From Streptomyces sp. Act143 (GTDB lineage Bacteria > Actinomycetota > Actinomycetes > Streptomycetales > Streptomycetaceae): 64,000 nucleotides of DNA. Position 1 is the first letter of the stretch; every line of letters starts with the position of its first letter. The notes under the pieces are model-generated. The model did not search any database. It was given only the letters and a program-made list of their open reading frames with translations, and was not told the origin of the DNA. Shown here piece after piece: positions 34,562 to 42,338 of this stretch. The translations under genes and the position numbers were made by a program. The stretch lies in NCBI RefSeq assembly GCF_003143935.1, contig NZ_QFRX01000001.1:2415408-2479407 (forward strand), in the 5' to 3' direction.

Positions 34562-35916
34562 CCCACCTGCTCCTTACCGCGCTTCAGCTGTTCGTTGATG
34601 GCCGAGTTCAGCCGCCCGGCGAGGGTGTCGACGGAGATCTGGCCGTTCATCGCGGCCGGAGCTATCTGGTTGAAGAGGGCGTCGATCGCGTCCGCCCGGG
34701 AGTAGGGGGTGAAGGACACCACCGAGAAATGCCTCAGTTCGTTCTGCTGCACCTTCAGCACCCGCCTCTGGTATGCCTCCTGAGCGGGCATCAGCCCCCG
34801 GAGGGAGGTGAGTGTGGGGATGCCCCAGCCCCCGGAGGCGCGCGCCCTGGCCGGCTCCTCGCCGAAGAACCATTCGAAGACCCGCCAGGCGGCGTCCTTG
34901 TTCTTCGCGCCGCGCGGCATCCACAGACCGGTACCGCCCTGACAGGCGCTGATACGGCGGCCACCCGCGAACATCGGGGCGGGCGCCAGCCGGGACACGT
35001 CCGCCAGCTTCCTGTCCGGGTAGATCATGCCGCCCAGCCAGTAGCCGGAGTTGGACATGGCCATCCGCCCGGCCTGATAGGTGGGCCCGTCCCAGCCGTT
35101 GGGGTCGGGCTGGACGAGGCTGGGCCCGACCTTGGTCCGGCAGTAGTCGATGTACCAGGCCAGCGACTTGCGGGCCTCGGGGGTGGTGAAATCGACCCGG
35201 GAGAAGTCGTCACTGAAGAGACTGCCGCCGGCGGAGGCGGTCAGGGTCGCGAAGAGCGTGGCCCGGGTCAGCCCGCTGTAGCTGCCGCCGAAGACGGTGG
35301 TCTGCCCCCTCTTGCGCTGCACGAGACGCTTCGCCGTCTCCAGCCACTCCTCGTAGGTGACCGGCTCGGTCTCGGACGGCAGGTCGACCCCGCCCTTGTC
35401 GAAGGCCGCGGTGTTGTACCAGTACATGGAGTCCTGGGAGAAGTCCTTCGCCATGCCGTAGCGCGGGCCCTTGCCCTGGGTCCGGCCGTCGTACCGCCAC
35501 AGGTCGTTGACGGGATCCAGGTCGGACGCCTTGAGGACGGTGCTCCGGGCGAAGTACGGATCGAGGTTCTCGGCCACGTCCCGTGCCGCGAAGAACGGCA
35601 GGTCCACGGCGCCGACACCGCGCACCAGGTCCGGTGGGCTGCCGCTGGTGAGCATCGCGATCAGCTTGGTGATGTCGTACTTGACCAGGGCGATCCTGAT
35701 GCCGAGTTCCTGCTTCGCCTGCTGGACCTGCTCCGGGAGGATGTCACCGGAGTTGACCATCACGGTGACGGTCTCGCCCGAGCCACTGACGCCGCTCGAC
35801 ACCTGCATCGCGCAGCCGCTCAACGCCGCCGCGCCGGCCGTGGCACCGCCCGCCGACAGCGCCAGGAAACGACGGCGACCCAACGGAACACCGGCCCGGG
35901 TGGCATCGGTGTGCAT
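34558..35916 (-). CDS. Sugar ABC transporter substrate-binding lipoprotein
   Basis: 452 residues. A combined twin-arginine and lipobox signal is visible: GRRRFLALSAGGATAGAAALSGC, with the lipidated cysteine at residue 35. The mature part is a cluster-1 extracellular solute-binding protein (VTVMVNSGDILPEQVQQA, then YGMAKDFSQDSMYWYNTAAF). It captures an oligosaccharide outside the membrane and hands it to the two permeases. It is the first gene of the operon running to 26194. The 540-base region upstream contains two AACCGGTT sites and an AAGGCGCTTTCT site. Confidence 0.88.
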   Translation of the reverse strand: MHTDATRAGVPLGRRRFLALSAGGATAGAAALSGCAMQVSSGVSGSGETVTVMVNSGDILPEQVQQAKQELGIRIALVKYDITKLIAMLTSGSPPDLVRGVGAVDLPFFAARDVAENLDPYFARSTVLKASDLDPVNDLWRYDGRTQGKGPRYGMAKDFSQDSMYWYNTAAFDKGGVDLPSETEPVTYEEWLETAKRLVQRKRGQTTVFGGSYSGLTRATLFATLTASAGGSLFSDDFSRVDFTTPEARKSLAWYIDYCRTKVGPSLVQPDPNGWDGPTYQAGRMAMSNSGYWLGGMIYPDRKLADVSRLAPAPMFAGGRRISACQGGTGLWMPRGAKNKDAAWRVFEWFFGEEPARARASGGWGIPTLTSLRGLMPAQEAYQRRVLKVQQNELRHFSVVSFTPYSRADAIDALFNQIAPAAMNGQISVDTLAGRLNSAINEQLKRGKEQVG

Positions 35917-36035
35917 GAACTACCCACTCTCTTCATCGAGGGGACGGGGAGGGGGGAACGGGGGGAGGACAACGAGGGGACGGGGAAGGTGCGCACACTC
36001 GGGGCGGGGTGGGAGGCGGCGTGCGAAGTTTCGGC

Positions 36036-36178
36036 AACCGGTTTCTACGGCGGTGGTGGGAGCTTCGGCCCGAACGCACGGCACGTCAAGAGGCGTGACC
36101 AACTTTCGAAAACCGTGCGGCGCCCGAGCGGGGACGGGCTGCGGGGCCCGCGATCCGGACGGATCTGGGCAACCGGTT
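36036..36178. promoter_or_regulatory. Pair of AACCGGTT operator candidates, divergent ABC/dehydrogenase promoter
   Basis: ggcAACCGGTTtct (36036-36043) and ggcAACCGGTTgtc (36171-36178) lie 120 and 255 bases upstream of the binding-protein start, 135 bases apart. The 546-base gap between the divergent genes holds these, a GAAAAC/GAAACGGATTCC region and the site at 36399; no gene was seen in it. Confidence 0.6.
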
Positions 36179-36398
36179 GTCCCGATGCCGAAGGGCGCGA
36201 GGCGCCTACCAGGGCTTTCCGGCTGGGCGCGTTCCGGCGGGGGACCGACGGAAACGGATTCCGGGGCCGGCCCCGCGCCCGGCGACGGATCGGGTGTCGC
36301 GTCGGACGTGACGGACGCATCGACCCGGCCGGGGATCGAGCCGGACACCAGCGTCTCCACCTCGGTGATTGACCACCGCTTCTCGACAGATCTACGGT

Positions 36399-36413
36399 AG
36401 AAGGCGCTTTCTG
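36399..36413 (+). promoter_or_regulatory. LacI-type operator candidate upstream of dehydrogenase
   Basis: AGAAGGCGCTTTCTG, followed at once by GAAACAGTTTCC (36413-36424), is identical to the 15-base site at 20020. It lies 50 bases ahead of the dehydrogenase start. Confidence 0.6.
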
Positions 36414-36463
36414 AAACAGTTTCCGCTCAGCATGTCCTCACCCCTCAGCGCGTCAGGAGACCC

Positions 36464-37477
36464 ATGCCCAGCCCCCAGCCGCCGCGGGCCGTGTTCGCGA
36501 TGGATCCGGTACACCTCCCCCTGCTGTTCCCCGCGCCGCTCATGGCCCGGCTGCGCCGGGCGGCCGACCTCGACCCCGCCCTGGTCCTCCAGGACTTCAC
36601 CGACCCGAGGGCCGCCGACGCGCTGGCCCGGGCCGAGATCCTCATCACCGGCTGGGGCTGCCCGCCCCTCGACGCCGACGTCCTCGCCGCCACTCCCCGC
36701 CTGCGCACCGTCCTGCACGCCGCCGGCTCCGTGCGCTCCCTAGTCGGCGAGGCACTGTGGGAACGCGGGATCACGGTGTCCAGCGCGGTCACCGGCAACG
36801 CCCTGCCCGTCGCCGAGTACACCCTTGCGATGATCCTGCTCGCCGGGAAGGACACCTTCGTCCACCGCGAACGGTTCAGAAGCACCCACGCCTATCCGAC
36901 ACCGGCCGACACCGCCCGCACCGGGAACGTGGGGCGGCGGGTCGGCGTCATCGGCGCCTCGCGGGTGGGGCGGCGGCTCCTGGAGCTGCTGCGGCCGTTC
37001 GACCTCGAGGTGCTGCTGCACGACCCGTATGTGAGCACCGGGGAGGCGGCCGGGCTGGGCGCTCGACTCGTCTCCCTCGAGGACCTGTTGCGGCACAGCG
37101 ACATCGTGAGTCTGCACGCGCCGGACATCCCGGAGACCTATCGGATGCTGGATGCGGGGCGGCTGGCGCTGATCAGGGACGGCGGGGTGCTGATCAACAC
37201 GTCCCGGGGGGCACTGGTGGACCCGGAGGCGCTGACGGAGGAGCTGGTGTCGGGGCGGCTGCACGCGGTGCTCGACGTGACCGAGCCCGAGCCGCTGCCG
37301 GCCGGATCGCCGCTGTACCGGCTGCCCAACGTCTTCCTCACACCCCATATCGCCGGGTCGCTCGGCAACGAGCTGGAGCGGCTGGGGCGGATCGTGGTGG
37401 AGGAGCTGGAGCGGCTGGGGGCGGGGGTGGGCGTGGTGCACGAGGTGCGGCGGGCGGATCTGGCCCGGGTCGCCTGA
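36464..37477 (+). CDS. D-isomer-specific 2-hydroxyacid dehydrogenase
   Basis: 337 residues with the two-lobed architecture of the family. The Rossmann motif is VGVIGASRVGRRLLELL, followed by INTSRGALVDPEAL with the conserved arginine, LHAVLDVTEPEP, and LTPHIAGSLG with the catalytic histidine. It reduces a 2-keto acid with NAD(P)H, or the reverse, in the cytosol. In a pectin locus it may handle a keto-uronate or aldonate intermediate, but this is inferred. AGGAGA precedes ATG 36464. It is divergent from the ABC-enzyme operon and has its own operator-like sites. Confidence 0.87.
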   Translation: MPSPQPPRAVFAMDPVHLPLLFPAPLMARLRRAADLDPALVLQDFTDPRAADALARAEILITGWGCPPLDADVLAATPRLRTVLHAAGSVRSLVGEALWERGITVSSAVTGNALPVAEYTLAMILLAGKDTFVHRERFRSTHAYPTPADTARTGNVGRRVGVIGASRVGRRLLELLRPFDLEVLLHDPYVSTGEAAGLGARLVSLEDLLRHSDIVSLHAPDIPETYRMLDAGRLALIRDGGVLINTSRGALVDPEALTEELVSGRLHAVLDVTEPEPLPAGSPLYRLPNVFLTPHIAGSLGNELERLGRIVVEELERLGAGVGVVHEVRRADLARVA

Positions 37478-37501
37478 GGGGGAGCCGGCGCCCCGCGGAC
37501 A

Positions 37502-37609
37502 GTGCGCGCTGGTGGGCCCGTACCCGGGAGAGGAGAAGTGCGCCCTGGTGGACCCGCGCCCGGGAGCGGAGACGTGCGCCCTGATGGGCCGATACCCGGG
37601 AGGGGCGAG
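37502..37609. repeat. Three-copy 36-bp tandem repeat
   Basis: GTGCGCSCTGRTGGRCCSRTACCCGGGAG-type units start at 37502, 37538 and 37574, each 36 bases. They fill the space between the dehydrogenase stop and the LacI promoter. A length divisible by three and an open frame make them look protein-like, but no gene is supported. Confidence 0.75.
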
Positions 37610-37632
37610 CTGGGCGCACTGTTGGGAAACGG

Positions 37633-37659
37633 CCGGAAACCATGGGATACGGTTTCCGG
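37633..37659 (+). promoter_or_regulatory. Large palindromic operator of LacI gene
   Basis: CCGGAAACC (37633-37641) and GGTTTCCGG (37651-37659) are perfect 9-base arms around a 9-base spacer, 60 bases upstream of the GTG at 37720. Inferred autoregulatory site. Confidence 0.65.
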
Positions 37660-37719
37660 GCCGGAGCGAGACGGGTGCCGGCCGGCCAGGCTTTACGGGA
37701 ACGACGAAGGAGCCGCAGG

Positions 37720-38808
37720 GTGAGTCAGCGCAAGGCGTCCGGGGACGCCGGACGGGCCACCATCCGTGACGTGGCGGAGCGCGCGGGTGTCTCCGTCGCC
37801 AGCGTGTCGCGTGTGCTGTCGGGCAACTATCCGGTGTCGGAGGACCTGCGGCGCCGGGTGATGAAGGTGGTCCGGGACCTGGACTACGTCACCAATGCCC
37901 ATGCCCGCTCACTGGCGGGCGGGGGAACGCCCACGGTGGCCATCCTCATCAACAACATCACCGGTGCCGCCTTCGCCCACGTGGCCAAGGGCGTGGAGGG
38001 CGCGGCCACCCTGCGGGGCTGGCTGTCGCTGGTGGGGACCACCGGGGACGATCCCGAGCGGGAGCTGGCGCTGGTCAACCTCATGCGGCAGCAGGGGGTC
38101 GCGGCTGTCGTGCTGCTCGGTGGCGCCTATGACTACGACGAGTACCAGCTGCGCATGGCCCGGTTCGCGCGGTCGCTGGACGCGGCGGGCTCGCATCTGG
38201 TGCTGGTGGGGCGTCCGCCGCTGGAGGGGGACGTGCCGGCCACGACCGTGGACTACGACAACGAGGGCGGCGCCTATGCCATGGCCAGCCATCTGCTGTC
38301 CGCCGGTCACCGGAGGGTGCTGGTCCTGCCGGGACATGCCGAACTGACCACCGCCCAGGGGCGGTTGGCGGGTGCGCGGCGGGCGTTCGAGGCGTACGGG
38401 GTGGAGTTCGATCCGGGCCTCGTCCGGCACGGGCCGTACGACTACGAGCACGGGTACGAGGCCGTCGAGACCGCGCTGCACGAGACGCCGGACTTCACCG
38501 CCGTCCTCGCGGGCACGGACGTGGTCGCCGCCGGCGCCATGCAGGCGTTGCGCGCGGCGGGGCTGCGGGTGCCGGACGACGTGTCCATCGTGGGGTACGA
38601 CGACATTCCGCTGGCCTCCCAGCTGACCCCGCAGCTCACCACTGTCCATGTGCCGTACGAGGAGATGGGGCGGGTGGCGCTGCGGGCCGTCGCCGATCGG
38701 CGGGAGGGTGGTTCCGGGCGCCGCAAGGGCGCCGACGGCGATCACCTGGTGCTGGGCACCCATGTCGTCGTACGCAACTCCGTCCGGCCGCCCACGCCCC
38801 GGACGTGA
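37720..38808 (+). CDS. LacI-family transcriptional regulator (paralogue of the 21.6-kb gene)
   Basis: 362 residues. The helix-turn-helix is TIRDVAERAGVSVASVSRVL, followed by the LacI hinge and a sugar-binding-type effector domain (VAILINNITGAAFAHVAKGV, YDNEGGAYAMASHLL, VSIVGYDDIPLASQLTPQLT). It is collinear with the LacI protein at 21642 and ends with the same LGTHVVVRNSV. The GTG at 37720 has AAGGAG at a good distance and replaces an in-frame ATG at 37642 that lies inside the palindromic operator. It probably controls the ABC-GH28-lyase operon and/or the second ABC system flanking it. Confidence 0.87.
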   Translation: MSQRKASGDAGRATIRDVAERAGVSVASVSRVLSGNYPVSEDLRRRVMKVVRDLDYVTNAHARSLAGGGTPTVAILINNITGAAFAHVAKGVEGAATLRGWLSLVGTTGDDPERELALVNLMRQQGVAAVVLLGGAYDYDEYQLRMARFARSLDAAGSHLVLVGRPPLEGDVPATTVDYDNEGGAYAMASHLLSAGHRRVLVLPGHAELTTAQGRLAGARRAFEAYGVEFDPGLVRHGPYDYEHGYEAVETALHETPDFTAVLAGTDVVAAGAMQALRAAGLRVPDDVSIVGYDDIPLASQLTPQLTTVHVPYEEMGRVALRAVADRREGGSGRRKGADGDHLVLGTHVVVRNSVRPPTPRT

Positions 38809-38837
38809 CAGGGAAGCGATCCCTGAGCGATCGTTTC

Positions 38838-38851
38838 GTAAGCGTTTTCTC
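38838..38851 (+). promoter_or_regulatory. LacI-type operator-like site
   Basis: GTAAGCGTTTTCTC, a diverged form of the AAGCGCTTTCT element, lies before the terminator hairpin and about 340 bases ahead of the second ABC operon. Confidence 0.4.
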
Positions 38852-38867
38852 AATGTTTTTCAGGACT

Positions 38868-38899
38868 GCGTCAGGCCGCCGCACAGGGCGGCCTGACGC
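38868..38899 (+). terminator. Hairpin terminator after LacI gene
   Basis: GCGTCAGGCCGCC and GGCGGCCTGACGC form a perfect 13-bp stem with a 6-base loop 60 bases after the LacI stop. The rest of the 382-base gap to 39190 holds the promoter of the next operon; nothing else was recognised. Confidence 0.75.
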
Positions 38900-39190
38900 C
38901 GTTCGGCCCCCTTCTCCAGGGCTTTGACCTGCCCATATGGTGACCGCCGCCGTTCCCAGGGCGCCATGGTCCCGGCTTACGCGACAGACAGACCGGCGTA
39001 ACAAATCTCCGCGCACCTCTTGCTCTGGACAGACGCCTCGTCCTACCGTCCCAGCAACCGCTTACTACATCTTCCGCTTGGCCGACCCCCCGCAACCGCG
39101 AGCCGACGGATTTCCGGCCGCCGTTCCCGGCCCGCACCGAGCCGCCGTCCTCGTTCCGAGACGCCCTACTTTCCGAAGGAACACGGTCAG

Positions 39191-40531
39191 ATGAACTTCA
39201 CCAGCCCCCGGAGAAGGTTCGCCCATGCAGCCGTCGCGGGTATCGCGCTGACGGGTCTGCTCGCCGCCTGCGGCGGTTCGGACTCCGGCGACGACGGGTC
39301 CTCAGGGGCGTCGGGTCCGGTCACCCTCCCCTTCTGGGGATGGGCCAACGGCCAGGACGCGGTCGTCAAGGCGTTCAACGCCTCGCACAAGGACATCAAG
39401 CTCAAGTACACGAAGGTCACCGACCAGCTGACCATGCAGAAGCAGCTGACCAACGCGGTGAAGGCGGGCAACGCCCCGTGCCTGGTGCAGAACACCGCCG
39501 AGTACGTGACCAGCTGGGTCTCGCAGGACGCGCTCGCGGACATCTCGCAGTACGTCGGGTCCAGCGCGGGCAAGTTCAACGCCGGGGCGTGGGCCGGTGC
39601 GCAGGTGCAGGGCAAGTCGTACGGGGTGCCGACCAGCTCCGCGCCGAACTTCACGATCTACCGCACCGACATCTTCCACAAGTACGGACTGAAGGCGCCC
39701 ACGACGTGGGACGAGTTCATCGCCGCGGGCAAGGTGCTGAAGAAGCACGGTGTGAAGATCACCAACTACGCGGGGGAAGACCCCAGCACTCTCGAGGTGC
39801 TGGCCATGCAGGCGGGGGCGCACTGGTACGCCATCGACGGCAGCTCCTGGAAGGTGGACTTCCAGGACGCGGGGACACTGAAGGCCGCCGAGGTCATCCA
39901 GGAGATCATCGACGACGACCTGAACTCGAAGCTGTCGTTCGCGGACTACGCCGCCGTGCAGCGGAACTACGACAACGGCGGTACGGCGACCCGGCAGATC
40001 TCCACCTGGCAGCAGGCGGGCATGGTGCAGAACTTCACCAAGTCGTTCGGGAAGTGGGCGCTCGCGCCGTGGCCGTCCTTCGACGGGGAGGCCGCCAAGA
40101 CGCCCGCCGGCACCAACCTGACCGGCAGCGTGACGCTGGTGACCAAGCAGTGCGAGCACCGGAAGCAGGCCGCGGAGGCGGCGCTGTGGATGTCCACCGA
40201 CCCCGGGGCCGTGAAGACCATGGCCAGCCCGGAGACCGGAAACGGAGTGTTCCCGGCGCTCAAGGACAGTGACTCCTATGTCCCCGAGGCGACCTCCGAG
40301 AAGCTGCTCGGGAAGAACTACGCCGCCGCGCAGACCGTCGTGAAGGACAGCCTGTCCACCGTCACCGACGACTGGACCTTCGGACCGAACTGGACCGCCA
40401 TGTTCACCGAGATGCAGGCGGGCTGGGCGAAGGTGGTCAGCAAGGAGCAGACCGTGACCGAGCTGCTGGCGCACATGCAGGAGTGGACGGTCAAGGACCT
40501 GAAGTCCCGCGGCATCAGCGTCAAGGGCTGA
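39191..40531 (+). CDS. Sugar ABC transporter substrate-binding lipoprotein (second system)
   Basis: 446 residues. The lipoprotein signal is RRRFAHAAVAGIALTGLLAAC, with the lipidated cysteine at residue 27, followed by an acidic Ser/Gly linker. The rest is a cluster-1 binding protein (TLPFWGWANGQDAVVKAFNA, APNFTIYRTDIFHKYGLKAP). It captures an oligosaccharide for the permeases encoded next. Because a cytosolic GH43 enzyme is coupled downstream, the cargo is probably an arabino- or xylo-oligosaccharide. GAAGGA lies 11 bases before ATG 39191. Confidence 0.9.
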   Translation: MNFTSPRRRFAHAAVAGIALTGLLAACGGSDSGDDGSSGASGPVTLPFWGWANGQDAVVKAFNASHKDIKLKYTKVTDQLTMQKQLTNAVKAGNAPCLVQNTAEYVTSWVSQDALADISQYVGSSAGKFNAGAWAGAQVQGKSYGVPTSSAPNFTIYRTDIFHKYGLKAPTTWDEFIAAGKVLKKHGVKITNYAGEDPSTLEVLAMQAGAHWYAIDGSSWKVDFQDAGTLKAAEVIQEIIDDDLNSKLSFADYAAVQRNYDNGGTATRQISTWQQAGMVQNFTKSFGKWALAPWPSFDGEAAKTPAGTNLTGSVTLVTKQCEHRKQAAEAALWMSTDPGAVKTMASPETGNGVFPALKDSDSYVPEATSEKLLGKNYAAAQTVVKDSLSTVTDDWTFGPNWTAMFTEMQAGWAKVVSKEQTVTELLAHMQEWTVKDLKSRGISVKG

Positions 40532-40542
40532 GGCACCGATCC

Positions 40543-41427
40543 ATGATTCGCTCACAGCGCTGGAAGGGTGCCGCGTTCACGGTGCCCTTCCAGCTCGGGT
40601 TCGTCTTCCTGTACCTGCTCCCCATCGGGTACGCCGTCCATCAGTCGCTCTATCACGAGCAGCAGTCCGGGCTCGGGCTCGGCGGCGCCACCGAGAAGTT
40701 CGTCGGCCTCGACAACTACCGGGACGGGCTGACCGATTCGGCGTTCATGGGGTCCGTGCTGCGGGTGGTGCTCTTCGCCTGCGTGCAGATTCCGCTGATG
40801 CTGCTGGTCAGCCTGGTGCTGGCGTTGTTCCTGGACGCGCTGGCGTCGAAAGCCGCGAGCCGGTTCCGGATCGTGCTGCTGGTGCCGTACATGATCCCCG
40901 GCGTGGTCGCCGCGCTCGTGTGGATCAACCTCTACAGCCCCGATGTCGGCCCGCTCACGCCGCTCGGCGACTTCTTCGGATTCCACTGGAACTTCTTCTC
41001 GCCGTCCATGGTGTGGCCGTCCATCGGCAACCTGCTGACCTGGCACGGCATCGGCTACAACATGGTGATCATCTACTCCGCGCTGCAGGGCGTGCCGCGT
41101 GAACTCTTCGAGGCGGCGCGGCTGGACGGCGCCTCCGAGCGGCGGATCGCGCTGAGCATCAAGGTCCCTTTCGTACGTGGCGCGTTGGTGCTGACCGGCA
41201 TGCTGTCGATCATCCAGATGCTGCAGATCTTCAATGAGCCGGCGCTGTTCCGGAACATCACGCCCCAGACGGTCGACGACAGCTTCACCCCCATCATGAT
41301 CATCTACAACCAGGCGTTCAACGCCGGCAACTACCACTACGCCGCGACCCTGTCGGTGCTGCTCGCCCTGATCCTCGGTGCCGCCTCCTTCCTCTTCTAC
41401 CGGCTCACTTCGAGGGAGGCCGACTGA
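40543..41427 (+). CDS. Carbohydrate ABC transporter permease, MalF-like (second system)
   Basis: 294 residues with six membrane segments. The EAA loop is ELFEAARLDGASERRIALSI. It starts at ATG 40543, 11 bases after the binding-protein stop, and its TGA overlaps the next permease start as TGATG. It forms half of the membrane channel. The ATPase must come from elsewhere in the genome. Confidence 0.92.
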   Translation: MIRSQRWKGAAFTVPFQLGFVFLYLLPIGYAVHQSLYHEQQSGLGLGGATEKFVGLDNYRDGLTDSAFMGSVLRVVLFACVQIPLMLLVSLVLALFLDALASKAASRFRIVLLVPYMIPGVVAALVWINLYSPDVGPLTPLGDFFGFHWNFFSPSMVWPSIGNLLTWHGIGYNMVIIYSALQGVPRELFEAARLDGASERRIALSIKVPFVRGALVLTGMLSIIQMLQIFNEPALFRNITPQTVDDSFTPIMIIYNQAFNAGNYHYAATLSVLLALILGAASFLFYRLTSREAD

Positions 41428-42338
41428 TGACCATGACCGAAGAGCGCACTGCGGCCGTCGGCAAGGTGCGCCGCCTCAACCGGCCCGATCCCGCCGCCCG
41501 TTCGCGGGGCGGGCAGCGGTTCCTGCTGGTCGGGCTGGTGCTCGCGAGCATGTACAGCTTGTTCCCGGTGTGGTGGCTGATCGTCGCCTCGACGAAGGAC
41601 CGCACCGGGCTGTACCAGAGCAACGGACTGTGGTTCTCGGGCGGTTGGCACCTGTGGGACAACCTGCACCAGCTGTTCACGTACGACGACGGGATCTTCC
41701 TGCGCTGGACCGCCAACTCGTTCCTGTACGCAGGGGTCGGCTCGCTGGGCGGGACGCTGCTGGCGCTGGCGACGGGGTACGGACTCGCCCGCTTCCAGTT
41801 CCCCGGCCGCAGCCTGGTGTTCGCGTGCGTGGTCGGCTCGTTCCTGATCCCGATCGCGCTGCTCACGCTGCCGCTGTATCTGCTGTTCTCGGAGATCGGG
41901 CTGGTCGACACGCCCTGGGCAATGCTCGTCCCCTGTCTGATCAACCCGTTCAGCGTCTATCTGGCCAAGGTCTACACCGAGGCGACCGTCCCGTACGAAC
42001 TGCTGGAGGCCGCCCGCATCGACGGCGCCGGTGAGCTGCGGATCTTCTTCAGCATCGTGCTGCGGATGATGACGACGGGGGGCGCGACGGTCTTCCTGCT
42101 GGCCTTCGTCAACACCTGGAACGCCTTCTTCCTGCCGCTGACCGTGCTGCGCGGCGAGGAGAACTGGACGCTCAACCTGGGCCTGTACAACTGGTCCGGC
42201 AAGCGTCTGGAGTCCGGCGTCGACCTGACCAGCCTGGTACTGACCGGGGCGCTGCTGTCCATCGTCCCGATGGCGATCATGATGGTGGCGATGCGCCGCT
42301 ACTGGCGGACGGGCGTGACGCTGGGAGCGCTGAAGTGA
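41427..42338 (+). CDS. Carbohydrate ABC transporter permease, MalG-like (second system)
   Basis: 303 residues with six membrane segments and an EAA loop ELLEAARIDGAGELRIFFSI. It is coupled on both sides: its ATG lies within the upstream TGATG, and its stop overlaps the GTG of the GH43 gene (GTGA). The stop-start coupling of permease to glycosidase strongly implies that the GH43 enzyme acts on what this importer brings in. Confidence 0.92.
   Translation: MTMTEERTAAVGKVRRLNRPDPAARSRGGQRFLLVGLVLASMYSLFPVWWLIVASTKDRTGLYQSNGLWFSGGWHLWDNLHQLFTYDDGIFLRWTANSFLYAGVGSLGGTLLALATGYGLARFQFPGRSLVFACVVGSFLIPIALLTLPLYLLFSEIGLVDTPWAMLVPCLINPFSVYLAKVYTEATVPYELLEAARIDGAGELRIFFSIVLRMMTTGGATVFLLAFVNTWNAFFLPLTVLRGEENWTLNLGLYNWSGKRLESGVDLTSLVLTGALLSIVPMAIMMVAMRRYWRTGVTLGALK

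Noticed and set aside
37502..37609. 36-bp repeats considered as a CRISPR array
   Set aside because: Units abut directly with no unique spacers, and there are no cas genes. It is a tandem repeat.
37642..37719. Upstream ATG start for the second LacI gene
   Set aside because: That ATG lies inside the palindromic operator and has no ribosome binding site. GTG 37720 with AAGGAG begins right before the helix-turn-helix.
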